The notes below the pieces were generated by a model. The model was not told the origin of the DNA, searched no databases, and saw nothing but the letters and a program-made list of their open reading frames with translations. Made by a program: the position numbers and the translations under genes. A DNA stretch of 64,000 nucleotides, taken from the NCBI RefSeq assembly GCF_007786445.1, contig NZ_VNJI01000002.1, positions 1-64,000 of the forward strand. The letters are read 5' to 3'. Each line of letters begins with the position of its first letter. Within the stretch, counting starts at the first letter, position 1. Source of the stretch: Paenibacillus cremeus. GTDB lineage: Bacteria; Bacillota; Bacilli; Paenibacillales; NBRC-103111. Shown in pieces: positions 53,107 to 61,726 of the stretch.

Positions 53107-53652
53107 TTAGTCCGGCATCGTAAGTTTTTTGGTGATTTCAGCCACACGTTTGCCAAGTGCTCTGCCTAAGGCCAAATCATTATCCTTGGGCATATTCATA
53201 GGATCGTCGGGTGACAGCTCTACTGGACACGTAACGCCAACTCCATAATAGGAGCCGTATAAAGCATTTTCGGGAATATTGCCCGGTAGGCCGACGATGA
53301 TCATTCCATGATGGAGCATAGGGGTGATCAGGTTCAGCATCGTGGCTTCGATCCCGCCATGGACGGTTGCTGTCGTACAAAAGACGGCGCCAATCTTTCC
53401 AATGAGCTTGCCCTTTGCCCACAGATAGCCAAGTCGATCAATCCAAGTTTTGAGCCCCGCGCTGATCGTTCCGAAATGCCCCGGACATCCCCAAATGATC
53501 GCATCCATATGGGCTAGATCGTAAATATCCGCATCGCGGACGTGATCGATCCGTACCTCCGCATGCGCTACTTGCCTTGCTCCATCGGCGATCGAGCGGG
53601 CCAGCACTTCGGTATGCTCACTCTCACTGTCGTAGACTACATAGATTTTCAT
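53107..53652 (-). CDS. Flavodoxin-like fold protein (WrbA/NAD(P)H:quinone oxidoreductase type)
   Basis: A 181-residue flavodoxin-fold protein. The FMN phosphate loop is [15 protein letters not shown] (less usual than S/T-x-T-G-N/H-T), [21 protein letters not shown] is the isoalloxazine loop, and [18 protein letters not shown] is the late WrbA-like motif. It may reduce quinones or other electrophiles with two electrons. Start follows AAAGGAG. It is 34 bp after the efflux pump gene in the same operon. Confidence 0.83.
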   Translation of the reverse strand: MKIYVVYDSESEHTEVLARSIADGARQVAHAEVRIDHVRDADIYDLAHMDAIIWGCPGHFGTISAGLKTWIDRLGYLWAKGKLIGKIGAVFCTTATVHGGIEATMLNLITPMLHHGMIIVGLPGNIPENALYGSYYGVGVTCPVELSPDDPMNMPKDNDLALGRALGKRVAEITKKLTMPD

Positions 53653-53686
53653 CCTTCTGCTCCTTTCGGCTAAAGCATTAAGTCCA

Positions 53687-55279
53687 TTAAGTCCTGGAAG
53701 GTTCTAAGATGATCTGCTCCGGAAGCTCTTTGGGAGGCTGCTCCAACACCTTAACGTTCTTGTCTTTAGTTACACGGTTAACAAAGAAGGATAGGAACAG
53801 CGCGATGACCGCGAACAGCGTAGCCACCAAAAACGCATCATTGATTCCTTTGATGGTCGATTCCTGTGCTGCTTTTCCATACAATGTCTGAAGAGCAAGC
53901 GCTTGTCCTGCCTGCTCCGGCAATCCAGTCGCGGCGGACATCATGGAGGAGAGTCCCTGAAACATACTTACGATTTGCGGGTGGCTTGATGTGATTGCAT
54001 TAGCATAGTCTCCCAAGTGAATGGTAGTTCTTGAGGTCATGACGGTGACGAGCAAAGCAGTCCCGATAGAACCGGCAATTTGCCGCATCGTGTTCGACAT
54101 CGCCGTGGCATGAGAGGCGAGCTGAAGCGGCACTTGATTGAGACCGGCTGTTTGGATTGTCATCATCATAAACGACATGCCAAAGCTCCGGGTCGTATAC
54201 AACAGCAAAATATGGCTATAAGGCGTTTCAGAAGTGAGCCTGCTGAATTCCCAGGTGGTCACTGAGGTAATAATCAAGCCGATAATCGCCAATGGCCTGG
54301 CCCCGATTCGATCGAATAAGGCGCCTGAGATTGGAGACATGACACCCATGAGCAGCGCCCCGGGAAGCATCAGCAGCCCAGCCTGCAGCGGGGTAAACCC
54401 TCGAATGTTTTGCAAATAGATCGGCAGCAGAATCATGCCTCCGAACATGGTTAAGTTGATCGCCGCGCCAATGATAGTTGTCAGTGTAAAGATGTTGTAG
54501 CGGAATACCCTAAGCTCCAGCAGGGGCTGGTCAATCCGCAGCTCCCGCAAGACGAATAAGGCGATAAACAGAGCGCCGACCAAGAGAAAACAGATGACCG
54601 TAAAGCTTCCCCAGCCTTTGCTGCCCGCTTCGCTGAAGCCATAGAGCAGACCTCCGAAGCCGAGCGTTGAGGTAACGGCACCCCAACCGTCAAACTTGGG
54701 AAATGTAGGCTTAATCACATTTTTCAGCCATTTCAGCGCTAGCATGATGTCGATAATGCCAAGCGGGATCATCATGATGAAGAGGATGCGCCAGGTGTAA
54801 TTCTGCACAATCCATCCAGCCAAGGTCGGACCGACTGCCGGAGCAAAAATCATGGCAATGCCCATTGTTCCCATCGCCGTGCCTCGTTTTTCAGGTGGAA
54901 AGACGGTCAGAAAAACGCTCATCACGAGCGGCATCAAGATGCCTGCTCCAATCGCCTGCAGGATGCGTCCGGCGAGCATAATGGTGAAATTGGGCGTGAT
55001 GGCACAGACGACAGAGCCGGCCGTAAAGAACAGCATAGCGGACAAGAACAGGCTTCTGGTTCCATAGGTCGCGATCAAATAAGCAGTAATCGGGATCAAT
55101 ACCCCATTGACCAGCATATACGCGGTTGAAAGCCATTGGGCTGTCGTAGCGGACATATTGAAATCGGTCATTAAATGGGGCAGAGCGATATTGATCAGCG
55201 TTTGGTTCAGGATGGAAATGAATGCCCCCAGAAGAAGGACAGAGAGGGTCCTGCCGACATGAATATTTTCCTTTTCCAT
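53687..55279 (-). CDS. DHA2-family multidrug MFS efflux transporter
   Basis: A 530-residue, 14-helix drug:H+ antiporter of the EmrB/QacA type. Motif A variant [15 protein letters not shown], motif D1 [15 protein letters not shown], motif B region [19 protein letters not shown] and motif C region [18 protein letters not shown] (with the PAVGPT) are present. It works with the HlyD-type adaptor encoded 7 bp upstream. Substrates are unknown; lipophilic drugs are usual for this family. Confidence 0.92.
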   Translation of the reverse strand: MEKENIHVGRTLSVLLLGAFISILNQTLINIALPHLMTDFNMSATTAQWLSTAYMLVNGVLIPITAYLIATYGTRSLFLSAMLFFTAGSVVCAITPNFTIMLAGRILQAIGAGILMPLVMSVFLTVFPPEKRGTAMGTMGIAMIFAPAVGPTLAGWIVQNYTWRILFIMMIPLGIIDIMLALKWLKNVIKPTFPKFDGWGAVTSTLGFGGLLYGFSEAGSKGWGSFTVICFLLVGALFIALFVLRELRIDQPLLELRVFRYNIFTLTTIIGAAINLTMFGGMILLPIYLQNIRGFTPLQAGLLMLPGALLMGVMSPISGALFDRIGARPLAIIGLIITSVTTWEFSRLTSETPYSHILLLYTTRSFGMSFMMMTIQTAGLNQVPLQLASHATAMSNTMRQIAGSIGTALLVTVMTSRTTIHLGDYANAITSSHPQIVSMFQGLSSMMSAATGLPEQAGQALALQTLYGKAAQESTIKGINDAFLVATLFAVIALFLSFFVNRVTKDKNVKVLEQPPKELPEQIILEPSRT

Positions 55280-55286
55280 AGGCCCT

Positions 55287-55928
55287 CTATATATGAACGC
55301 GAATTGTCGCGCTCATCCCTGGAGCCAGCGCTACCCCTTTGTACCCCTCAAGCACAATTGTGATAGGGAGGACCTGAGCTACTTTGGTGTAGTTAGCTGT
55401 TGTATTGGAGCTTGGCAGCAGCGAGAACGAGCCGGCGGTCGCCAGACCGATTTTGTCTACTTTGCCGGATAAGACCGTTCCAGGAAACGAATCAACGTAC
55501 ACGTCTACCAGCTGTCCAACTTTAATATCGTTGTAACGCTTCTCGTCGATATTGGCTGTAACCCATAAGCTGTTCAAATCGTAAGCGCGAGCCAGTGCAG
55601 TACCTGCACCCACGAATGAATTGGGTACAATGGTCTGCTGAACGATCGTGCCGCCCACTGGAAAATCCACATCGATCTTTGCGGTTTGTCCGGGTGCCGA
55701 GATCGCCCCGACCCGATCGCCGGCATTATACTGCTTGCCGACCTGCCCATACCAGTCTGTCAGCTTGCCGGTAGCGGCGGCTGCAATGGTAATTTGCTGC
55801 CCGTCCACGCGGGCGTTATCGGTGCTGATATAGTTTGCGTTCTGGTTGTAATAATAGACCCCTGCGCCTAGTCCAGCCACAATTATCAAGATTACAACCA
55901 CGTTAATAAGCAGCATTTTTGAGTTCAT
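55287..55928 (-). CDS. HlyD/EmrA-type membrane fusion protein
   Basis: A 213-residue adaptor with one N-terminal membrane helix (LLINVVVILIIVAGLGAGVYY), a half-lipoyl/barrel segment starting TDNARVDGQQITIAAAATGK, and a C-terminal beta-barrel (LWVTANIDEKRYNDIKVGQ). It lacks the long coiled-coil hairpin of Gram-negative EmrA, as expected without an outer membrane. ATG follows GAGGAGGAG. First gene of the operon leading to the alarmone synthetase. Confidence 0.88.
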   Translation of the reverse strand: MNSKMLLINVVVILIIVAGLGAGVYYYNQNANYISTDNARVDGQQITIAAAATGKLTDWYGQVGKQYNAGDRVGAISAPGQTAKIDVDFPVGGTIVQQTIVPNSFVGAGTALARAYDLNSLWVTANIDEKRYNDIKVGQLVDVYVDSFPGTVLSGKVDKIGLATAGSFSLLPSSNTTANYTKVAQVLPITIVLEGYKGVALAPGMSATIRVHI

Positions 55929-55988
55929 ACGAGCTCCTCCTCAGTCCTCGATATCTTCTGTTAGATTGAGGATGGCGCTAACTTTTTA

Positions 55989-56017
55989 TTCAAATGTGTG
56001 GTAATTTTGGTTATAAT
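55989..56017 (+). promoter_or_regulatory. SigA-type promoter of the 36-residue ORF
   Basis: TTCAAA (55989-55994) and a perfect TATAAT (56012-56017), spaced by 17 bp, about 50 bp before the small ORF. Confidence 0.6.
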
Positions 56018-56068
56018 AAAAGCAGATTACATAACATCAGTACAACCGGTAAAGGGAGGGCTCACATC

Positions 56069-56179
56069 ATGTTCAAACGCTTCTATATGCCTCTGTTTAT
56101 TCATCCGGACACGTGGCAAAAATTGGGCTTCCGTAAACATTTTGACGATTATGTAAGCAGGCATTACGGTTTGCATTAA
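56069..56179 (+). CDS. 36-residue small protein
   Basis: A short ORF (MFKRFYMPLFIHPDTW...; ending DDYVSRHYGLH) with AAAGGGAGGG 7 nt before its ATG, a promoter upstream and a strong terminator downstream. That complete transcription unit supports a real gene. The peptide is rich in aromatic and His residues and has no obvious membrane helix. Function unknown; I do not recognise it. Confidence 0.55.
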   Translation: MFKRFYMPLFIHPDTWQKLGFRKHFDDYVSRHYGLH

Positions 56180-56204
56180 TACGAATCACAATAGGAGATC
56201 AGCA

Positions 56205-56252
56205 ATGAAAAAGAACGCTTCAAGCTTTCGCTCGAGGCGTTCTTTTTTTTCA
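56205..56252. terminator. Strong bidirectional terminator
   Basis: AAGAACGCTTC pairs with GAGGCGTTCTT (one G-U), flanked by an A-run on the left and eight Ts on the right, so it can serve the genes on both sides. Confidence 0.88.
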
Positions 56253-56266
56253 TGCATTCCGCGATT

Positions 56267-56449
56267 CTACGGATGGATATCGCATTTATTTTTGATAAAA
56301 CGGATTTGATTCTCCAATCGATTGACCTGCTGCTGCGTGTCAAGATTGTCGGTGTCAGAGCTCTGCAAAGCGTCCAGCTGGCTCTGCAGCTCGTGAAGAT
56401 CAGTTCCTGCGCTTGCGCAGTTATAATTGCTCTCCAGGTTATCAATCAT
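56267..56449 (-). CDS. 60-residue coiled-coil small protein
   Basis: A 60-residue ORF starting MIDNLESNYNCASAG and ending in a heptad-like helix (QQVNRLENQIRFIKNKCD). GGAGGT lies 10 nt upstream. The helical Leu/Gln/Asp pattern suggests a short coiled coil. A longer frame reaching 56677 covers low-quality, Cys/Arg/Ser-rich sequence and is not used. Function unknown. Confidence 0.5.
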   Translation of the reverse strand: MIDNLESNYNCASAGTDLHELQSQLDALQSSDTDNLDTQQQVNRLENQIRFIKNKCDIHP

Positions 56450-56531
56450 GATATAAGGCACCTCCATAGCGGTTGAGTTCGTTGTTAGTATGAGTCGCCC
56501 GCGATGAAGTATGCTAGCTCGTCGGATGCAA

Positions 56532-56852
56532 TTACAGGATGGAACGCGTTGTCTGAAGCACGGGGGCCTCCTCCGGTTGCATTTCGGAATAGAGCTCTTG
56601 AGCCCACTCCAGCCAGCCTTCCGGAAGCCGCTTGAGGATGAAGCTGCGCAGCTCGCTGCTGGAAACTGCCAAATCATAAATCAGCTTCTCATAGATTTCG
56701 AGGATCGCGTCGAATTCGAGCCCGACATCATCGAGCAGCAGTTCTTTATAAGCGCTTTCATTATTGTTGAAATGCCGGTAGATCAAGCCATCATAAATTT
56801 CCGTAATCAGACCATTCTGAACACGAACAATTTTCTGACATGATTTTTGCAT
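56532..56852 (-). CDS. Conserved hypothetical protein
   Basis: A 106-residue soluble protein (MQKSCQKIVRVQNGLITEIY...) with a mainly helical acidic middle part (ELLLDDVGLEFDAILEIYEK). AAGGAG lies 10 nt before the ATG, and a TATAAT is present on the minus strand at 56883-56888. I do not recognise the family. It precedes the 60-residue ORF by 82 bp. Confidence 0.6.
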   Translation of the reverse strand: MQKSCQKIVRVQNGLITEIYDGLIYRHFNNNESAYKELLLDDVGLEFDAILEIYEKLIYDLAVSSSELRSFILKRLPEGWLEWAQELYSEMQPEEAPVLQTTRSIL

Positions 56853-57080
56853 TGAATCTACTCCTTGACATAGGATAAACCCATTATAGCACAAGAAAAG
56901 TTCGCTTATTGCAGAATATTGTAAGGGCTTCCGTGAATTTTTGAGTGCGATATTGGTTAGCTTAAGAAAAGTAGGCGAGGAAGGTCTAATACAAGTCAGC
57001 TTTCGTTACATATGAAAGTAGCTTATGCCGGACCCGCTGGAAGCATGCTAAATCCAGAGCGTCGATCGGGGTTTTGAACT

Positions 57081-58244
57081 ATGATTAGTCGCAGCATTGA
57101 TCATCATCACGTACCTATAATGGGAACGGCCCATGTGGATCGAAGCACCAAGAAACTGCTCATGAGGATCCCCCATGGGGCCATCGCGGTCATTGCGCAC
57201 GACGATTTGGACGAGCTGGCGGTTCAAGGACTGCTGCAGGCGAAGGTCAAAGCGGTTATCAACGCAGGACGAACGATGAGCGGGCGAATCCCATCCAGTG
57301 CAGTATTGCCGCTATTGGATGCGGAGGTGCCGATCTATGAAATGGAGCCGGTCCATTTTGACTTACTTGAAGATGAACCTGAAATTGTGATTGCGAATGA
57401 GCAGCTTATGGTGCATCCGTACGGATCCATACCCTGCCGGCAGTTTACAAGACAGGATTGGTTTCAGCGATTCCAAACGGCCAAAGATGGCGAAGCATAC
57501 GAGTTGAAAAAGTTCGTCGAGAACACCCTGCGGTACGCCGAGCTGGAAAAGGAATTTCTATTTGAGCCGCTCAAAAGCCGGGAGCTGAGGACGAGCTTCA
57601 GAGGAAGGTCCGTTGTAGTTGTCGTGAGAGGCAGCGGATATCAGGCGGATCTAGTGTGCTTACACGATTATATTCAGGCGGTACGCCCAGTGCTCGTAGG
57701 GGTCGACGGGGGAGCGGATGCGCTGCTGGAGCAAGGATATCAGCCGGATGTCATTGTCGGAGATATGGACAGTGTTTCTGACAAGGCGCTGCGCTGTGGT
57801 GCGGAGCTAGTTGTTCACGGTTACCGGAGCGGTGCGGCTCCCGGATTGGTACGGCTGGAGCCGCTGGGACTACAATCTGCTGCTGTCATCGTGGCGTGCG
57901 GTGGGACGAGCGAGGATTTGGCGCTTTTGCTTGCCTATGACCACCAGTGTGAAGAGATCGTCACCGTTGGCTTGCACAGCCACATGCATGATTTTTTGGA
58001 AAAAGGCCGCAATGGCATGGGCAGCACCTGGCTTGTGCGCATGAAGGTTGGCAATCGATTGATGGATGCCAAAGGGATCAGCCGGTTGTTTCCATACCTA
58101 CAAAAGCAGACAAAACCATGGCCGCTGCGAGCGCAAAGCTTGCTGGACAAGCTAAAGCCGAAGCTGATTTTACCGCAATGGTTCCGAAGGGAGAGTGAAC
58201 CGCATGGCACCGCTCATATCCGTCATCATTCCCGCTTGGAATGA
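57081..58244 (+). CDS. steA: SteA-like protein with thiamin-pyrophosphokinase-like domain
   Basis: A 387-residue protein similar to SteA, which in Corynebacterium localises to the cytokinetic ring with SteB. The N-terminal domain has AVIAHDDLDELAVQGLL and AVINAGRTMSGRIP; the C-terminal part has a thiamin-pyrophosphokinase-like fold with VGVDGGADALLEQGYQPDVI and VGDMDSVSDKALRCG. No clear SteB-like partner follows; instead a glycosyltransferase gene overlaps by 41 bp. ATG at 57081 has a weak ribosome binding site. Role in cell division here is inferred from the name only. Confidence 0.75.
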   Translation: MISRSIDHHHVPIMGTAHVDRSTKKLLMRIPHGAIAVIAHDDLDELAVQGLLQAKVKAVINAGRTMSGRIPSSAVLPLLDAEVPIYEMEPVHFDLLEDEPEIVIANEQLMVHPYGSIPCRQFTRQDWFQRFQTAKDGEAYELKKFVENTLRYAELEKEFLFEPLKSRELRTSFRGRSVVVVVRGSGYQADLVCLHDYIQAVRPVLVGVDGGADALLEQGYQPDVIVGDMDSVSDKALRCGAELVVHGYRSGAAPGLVRLEPLGLQSAAVIVACGGTSEDLALLLAYDHQCEEIVTVGLHSHMHDFLEKGRNGMGSTWLVRMKVGNRLMDAKGISRLFPYLQKQTKPWPLRAQSLLDKLKPKLILPQWFRRESEPHGTAHIRHHSRLE

Positions 58245-58914
58245 GGAGGCGAGGCTTCCAGAGACGCTAAAAGCATTGGATACATACCGCATGACAAGAC
58301 CGCAGATCGCTGGCATCAGCTGCAAATTCGAGTTCATCGTCGTTGACGACGGAAGCACCGACGGAACGTGCAAAGCAGCGCTTCCATGGGTCGATCTGGT
58401 GCTCCGGATGCCCAAAAATCAAGGGAAAGGAGCCGCCATTCATGCCGGTGCGAAGGCGGCTGCTGGAGAAATTTGTGTGTTTTTGGATGCCGATCTCGGA
58501 GGCTCCGCTATGAATTTTCCTCTGCTGATTGAGCCGCTTCTGCGGGGGGAGGCGGACATGACGATCGCTGAGCTGCCGCGGGCGGTAAAGCCAGGGGGAC
58601 TGGGTCTCGTAAAAAAGCTGGCTAAGCACGGTGTTCTCGCTTTAACCGGGCTGTCTGCAGCCGCACCGTTATCGGGGCAAAGGGCGGTTCGCAGAGAAAT
58701 TTTGCAGCGGAGCGGTCGTTCTTTTCCAGGCTTCGGCGTAGAGGTCGGCATCTTGATTGACGCTATTAAGCTAGGCTACCGGATTCAAGAGCTGCAGATT
58801 CCATTCACCCATCGCGAAACCGGACGGGCATGGCGCGATTGGCTGCACCGGGGGAAGCAATTTTATGCGATCAGCCGAACGCTTTGGCAGTGCTGGCGAA
58901 GACCGGTATGCTGA
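58204..58914 (+). CDS. Glycosyltransferase family 2 protein
   Basis: A 236-residue GT-A glycosyltransferase. Motifs VIIPAWNEEARLPETLKAL, FIVVDDGSTDGT, GKGAAIHAG and CVFLDADLGGSA (DxD-like metal site) are those of dolichyl/polyprenyl-phosphate sugar synthases and related GT2 enzymes. No membrane anchor is evident. ATG at 58204 overlaps the end of steA by 41 bp; its stop overlaps the next gene. Probable donor is a nucleotide sugar, acceptor possibly a lipid phosphate. Confidence 0.85.
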   Translation: MAPLISVIIPAWNEEARLPETLKALDTYRMTRPQIAGISCKFEFIVVDDGSTDGTCKAALPWVDLVLRMPKNQGKGAAIHAGAKAAAGEICVFLDADLGGSAMNFPLLIEPLLRGEADMTIAELPRAVKPGGLGLVKKLAKHGVLALTGLSAAAPLSGQRAVRREILQRSGRSFPGFGVEVGILIDAIKLGYRIQELQIPFTHRETGRAWRDWLHRGKQFYAISRTLWQCWRRPVC

Positions 58915-59756
58915 TGGGATGGGTCACATGGGTGCTCGAAGTAGGGGGATTATTTGCAGCAGGAGCCCTGTTTTTGCCGAGGTTGATGAAGTTTCTCACG
59001 GCGCATAAAGTGACGGACACGAACTATCATGGAGATTCGATTCCGACAGCGAGCGGACTGCTGCTATTGCTGGTCCTGCTGTGCGGTTACTTCGTTTATC
59101 GACTGGTTCCTTCCGTGCCTATCCATGTATCGACTGAATACATGCTGTCGCTTACCTTGGTTGGCGCGGCGGGCTTGCTGGATGATCTGATCGGCGATAA
59201 GCAAATCAAAGGCATCGAGAATCATTGGCGAGCCTGGAGACATGGAAGCGCAAGCACGGGAGTGGTGAAAGCTGCAGTGGTGGGGACCGCGAGTTTGCTT
59301 CTTTTTGCGGGCAGCGGCGAGGTCTCAGGAATGGGGAAATTGCTGCTGGCGACTGGGCTGTCGCTGCTGATGAGCAACGGGATGAATTTGCTCGACGTTC
59401 GGCCGGGACGCGCCTTGAAGGGCTATTTTTTATTGTGGGTGCCTTTGGTGGTGGGGAATGATGGGAAGCTGTTCTTGGGTGGGGAGGTGCTGCTGCTGAT
59501 CGGAGCGGGGCTTCTGGCTTATCCCGATTTACGGGGGAAGCTCATGCTGGGCGATACCGGAGCGGGAATGCTCGGCTTTGCGCTGGGTGCAAGCTATATT
59601 GCCTATACTCCGGTCTATCTGCAGCTGGTGGTGCTGGGGGTCGTGGCGGCGCTTCATGGTCTGACCTGGAGGCGTTCTCTGTCGCGAATCATTGAAAGCC
59701 ACCGATGGCTGCAGCGGCTCGATGAATTCGGGCGAGGGCGGATAGGGGAAAGGTAG
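58908..59756 (+). CDS. MraY/WecA-like membrane protein with altered active site
   Basis: A 282-residue polytopic protein with about eight helices related to polyprenyl-phosphate sugar-1-phosphate transferases. GLLDDLIGDKQIKG keeps the DD motif and LMLGDTGAGMLGFALG matches the MGDTGS helix. Where the family has NxxNLxDGLDGLA, this protein has NGMNLLDVRPGRA, replacing the second Asp (a MraY catalytic residue) by Pro. A HxH-type loop is not evident. It overlaps the GT2 gene by ATG/TGA. It may be an inactive relative or a flippase-like scaffold; a second ATG at 58914 is possible. Confidence 0.7.
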   Translation: MLMGWVTWVLEVGGLFAAGALFLPRLMKFLTAHKVTDTNYHGDSIPTASGLLLLLVLLCGYFVYRLVPSVPIHVSTEYMLSLTLVGAAGLLDDLIGDKQIKGIENHWRAWRHGSASTGVVKAAVVGTASLLLFAGSGEVSGMGKLLLATGLSLLMSNGMNLLDVRPGRALKGYFLLWVPLVVGNDGKLFLGGEVLLLIGAGLLAYPDLRGKLMLGDTGAGMLGFALGASYIAYTPVYLQLVVLGVVAALHGLTWRRSLSRIIESHRWLQRLDEFGRGRIGER

Positions 59757-59785
59757 GAGAGGTTCAGTACCTACCTTTTTTTGCG
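59747..59785. terminator. Bidirectional terminator
   Basis: AAAGGTAGG (59749-59757) pairs with CCTACCTTT (59770-59778), followed by more Ts; it separates the MraY-like gene from the convergent DUF2627 gene. Confidence 0.8.
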
Positions 59786-60040
59786 TTTGGCGCGGAAGCG
59801 GGGAGCTACATAGTTGCGTTTGCGGTCGCGGAAAAATGTCCAACCACCAATAAAAGCGACACCGGCGGCGAATAAAATTAAGCCGAGCGTAAATTTCCCC
59901 CAAGGGATGCCTGCAGCTGCGGCGTTTGGATCAAACTGGGCAAACAGCGCATCTTTCATGGCAAGAAAGCCATAGGTAGCAGCTAAGCCTGGAATAACGA
60001 GCAGTAAGATGGCGATAAAGCGTGAAATGATGAGTCTCAT
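59771..60040 (-). CDS. DUF2627 family membrane protein (YqzF-like)
   Basis: An 89-residue protein with two membrane helices (ISRFIAILLLVIPGLAATYGF, FTLGLILFAAGVAFIGGWTFF) and a strongly basic tail (FRDRKRNYVAPRFRAKRKKR, truncated here as KRNYVAPRFRAK). It matches YqzF, next to the bkd operon in B. subtilis. Function unknown. ATG follows AGGAGC. It diverges from lpdV. Confidence 0.8.
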   Translation of the reverse strand: MRLIISRFIAILLLVIPGLAATYGFLAMKDALFAQFDPNAAAAGIPWGKFTLGLILFAAGVAFIGGWTFFRDRKRNYVAPRFRAKRKKR

Positions 60041-60195
60041 GAGGTGCTCCTTTAGTTCTGTTCAAAATACGCGTACCTGATCTACGTTACCACAATTTCA
60101 TTAAGAATTCATGCCGATTTTGAAAATTGGACTATATTTCTGCGGCAAAATAAGGTTATTATAAAGAGAATCATAGGAGCAGGAGGAATTTCTTA

Positions 60196-61617
60196 ATGAC
60201 GCAAACTTATGATGTGATCGTACTTGGCGGTGGCATCGGCGGCTATACGGCGGCTATTCGTGCTGCGCAGCTGGGTAAGAAGACCGCGATTGTAGAACAG
60301 GACAAGCTGGGCGGGACATGTTTACATAAAGGGTGTATACCTAGTAAAGCATTGCTTCGGAGTGCTGAAGTTTACGCGTTGATGAAGGAAAGCGACCGGT
60401 TCGGCATTGAAGCGTCCGGGGTACAGCTGGATTTTGCCAAAGTGATGAGCCGCAAAACCGCGATCGTAGAGCAGCTTCACGGCGGAGTACAGTATTTGAT
60501 GAAAAAAAATAAAATCGACGTGTTTCAAGGCAGAGGGAGGGTCATCGGTCCTTCTATTTTTTCGCCGCGCAGCGGGACGGTTTCGGTGGAGCAGGAAGAC
60601 GGTGAGATTTTGACGCTGGTTCCTGAAAAGCTGATTATCGCTACGGGCTCCAGGCCTAGAAGTCTGCCAGGACTTGCGACGGACGGAACGACCGTGCTGA
60701 ACAGTGACGATGCGCTGCGACTGGAACAATTGCCAGAGTCGATCCTCATCATTGGCGGCGGTGTTATCGGAGTGGAATGGGCGTCGATGCTGAGCGATTT
60801 TGGTGTAGCGGTGACGATCGTCGAATACGCTCCGCGTCTGGTGCCATCAGAGGATGAGGACATCTCCCGCGAGCTGGAGCGACTGCTCAAAAAGCGCGGA
60901 GTCACAGTGAAAACCGGAGCTAAGGTGCTGGCGGACACGCTGCAAAAGGGAGAAACCTCCGTCTCGTTAACGGTGGAGCATAAAGACCAGCAAGTGGTGC
61001 TGACGGCAGAAAAAGCGCTGGTTTGTGTCGGACGTCAAGCGAATGTAGATGGCATCGGGCTGGAGAACACGGACGTGAAGGTCGAAAATGGCGTCATTCG
61101 CGTGAACGAAATGATGCAGACTGCCGAGTCGCACATTTATGCGGTGGGCGATTGCATTGGGGGCTTACAGCTGGCCCATGCGGCTGCACATGAGGGTATC
61201 GTGGCGGTCGAGCATCTGGCTGGACACAAGCCGCATCTGTATTCGCCGCACCAAGTGCCACGCTGTGTTTACTCGCGCCCGGAGTTGGCTAGCGTTGGGC
61301 TCACTGAGCAGCAGGCGAAAGAGCGGGGACATCAGATCAAGACGTCGAAGGTGCATTTCAAAGCGCTTGGGAAGGCGCTCGTGTATGGGGAAAGCGACGG
61401 CTTCGTGAAGGTGATTGCCGACAAGGAGACGAACGATCTGCTAGGAGTACATATGATTGGCGTGCACGTAACGGACTACATTTCGGAGGCGGCGCTGGCG
61501 CAGCTGCTCGAAGCCACCCCTTGGGAAGTGGGACAAACGATTCATCCGCATCCGACGCTGTCCGAAATTCTCGGCGAAGCAATGCTTGCCGTAGACGGCC
61601 GGGCAATCGGAATATAA
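60196..61617 (+). CDS. lpdV: Dihydrolipoyl dehydrogenase, E3 of branched-chain 2-oxoacid dehydrogenase
   Basis: A 473-residue flavoenzyme that reoxidises lipoyl groups on E2 with NAD+. FAD-binding GGGIGGYTAAIRAAQLG, redox-active disulfide GGTCLHKGCIPSK, NAD motif IIGGGVIGVEWASML, and the C-terminal HPHPTLSEI with catalytic His-Glu are intact. ATG follows AGGAGGA. First gene of the bkd cluster. No sigma-54 promoter is seen upstream. Confidence 0.95.
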   Translation: MTQTYDVIVLGGGIGGYTAAIRAAQLGKKTAIVEQDKLGGTCLHKGCIPSKALLRSAEVYALMKESDRFGIEASGVQLDFAKVMSRKTAIVEQLHGGVQYLMKKNKIDVFQGRGRVIGPSIFSPRSGTVSVEQEDGEILTLVPEKLIIATGSRPRSLPGLATDGTTVLNSDDALRLEQLPESILIIGGGVIGVEWASMLSDFGVAVTIVEYAPRLVPSEDEDISRELERLLKKRGVTVKTGAKVLADTLQKGETSVSLTVEHKDQQVVLTAEKALVCVGRQANVDGIGLENTDVKVENGVIRVNEMMQTAESHIYAVGDCIGGLQLAHAAAHEGIVAVEHLAGHKPHLYSPHQVPRCVYSRPELASVGLTEQQAKERGHQIKTSKVHFKALGKALVYGESDGFVKVIADKETNDLLGVHMIGVHVTDYISEAALAQLLEATPWEVGQTIHPHPTLSEILGEAMLAVDGRAIGI

Positions 61618-61692
61618 TTGTGTTCATAAACCAAACCGTTTATAATAAACATATAGTGCTAAGTATTAGCACCAGGTATTAAAGTTTGGTTT
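61618..61692 (+). promoter_or_regulatory. Internal bkdAA promoter with nested inverted repeats
   Basis: TTGTGT (61618-61623) and TATAAT (61641-61646), 17 bp apart, lie just past the lpdV stop. Downstream are GTGCTAA-GTA-TTAGCAC (61656-61672) at the expected transcript start and AAACCAAAC (61628-61636) with its complement GTTTGGTTT (61684-61692). These are candidate operators or RNA stems. Confidence 0.6.
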
Positions 61693-61726
61693 TAAGAAAC
61701 ACGATACATAAGGAGGCGTTTACTCC

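Noticed and set aside
56267-56677. 136-codon minus-strand frame as one protein
   Set aside because: Only the last 60 codons follow a ribosome binding site and look protein-like; the rest is Cys/Arg/Ser-rich shadow sequence.
60041-60195. Sigma-54 (-24/-12) promoter for the bkd cluster, as in B. subtilis
   Set aside because: No TTGGCAC-N5-TTGC pattern could be found upstream of lpdV.
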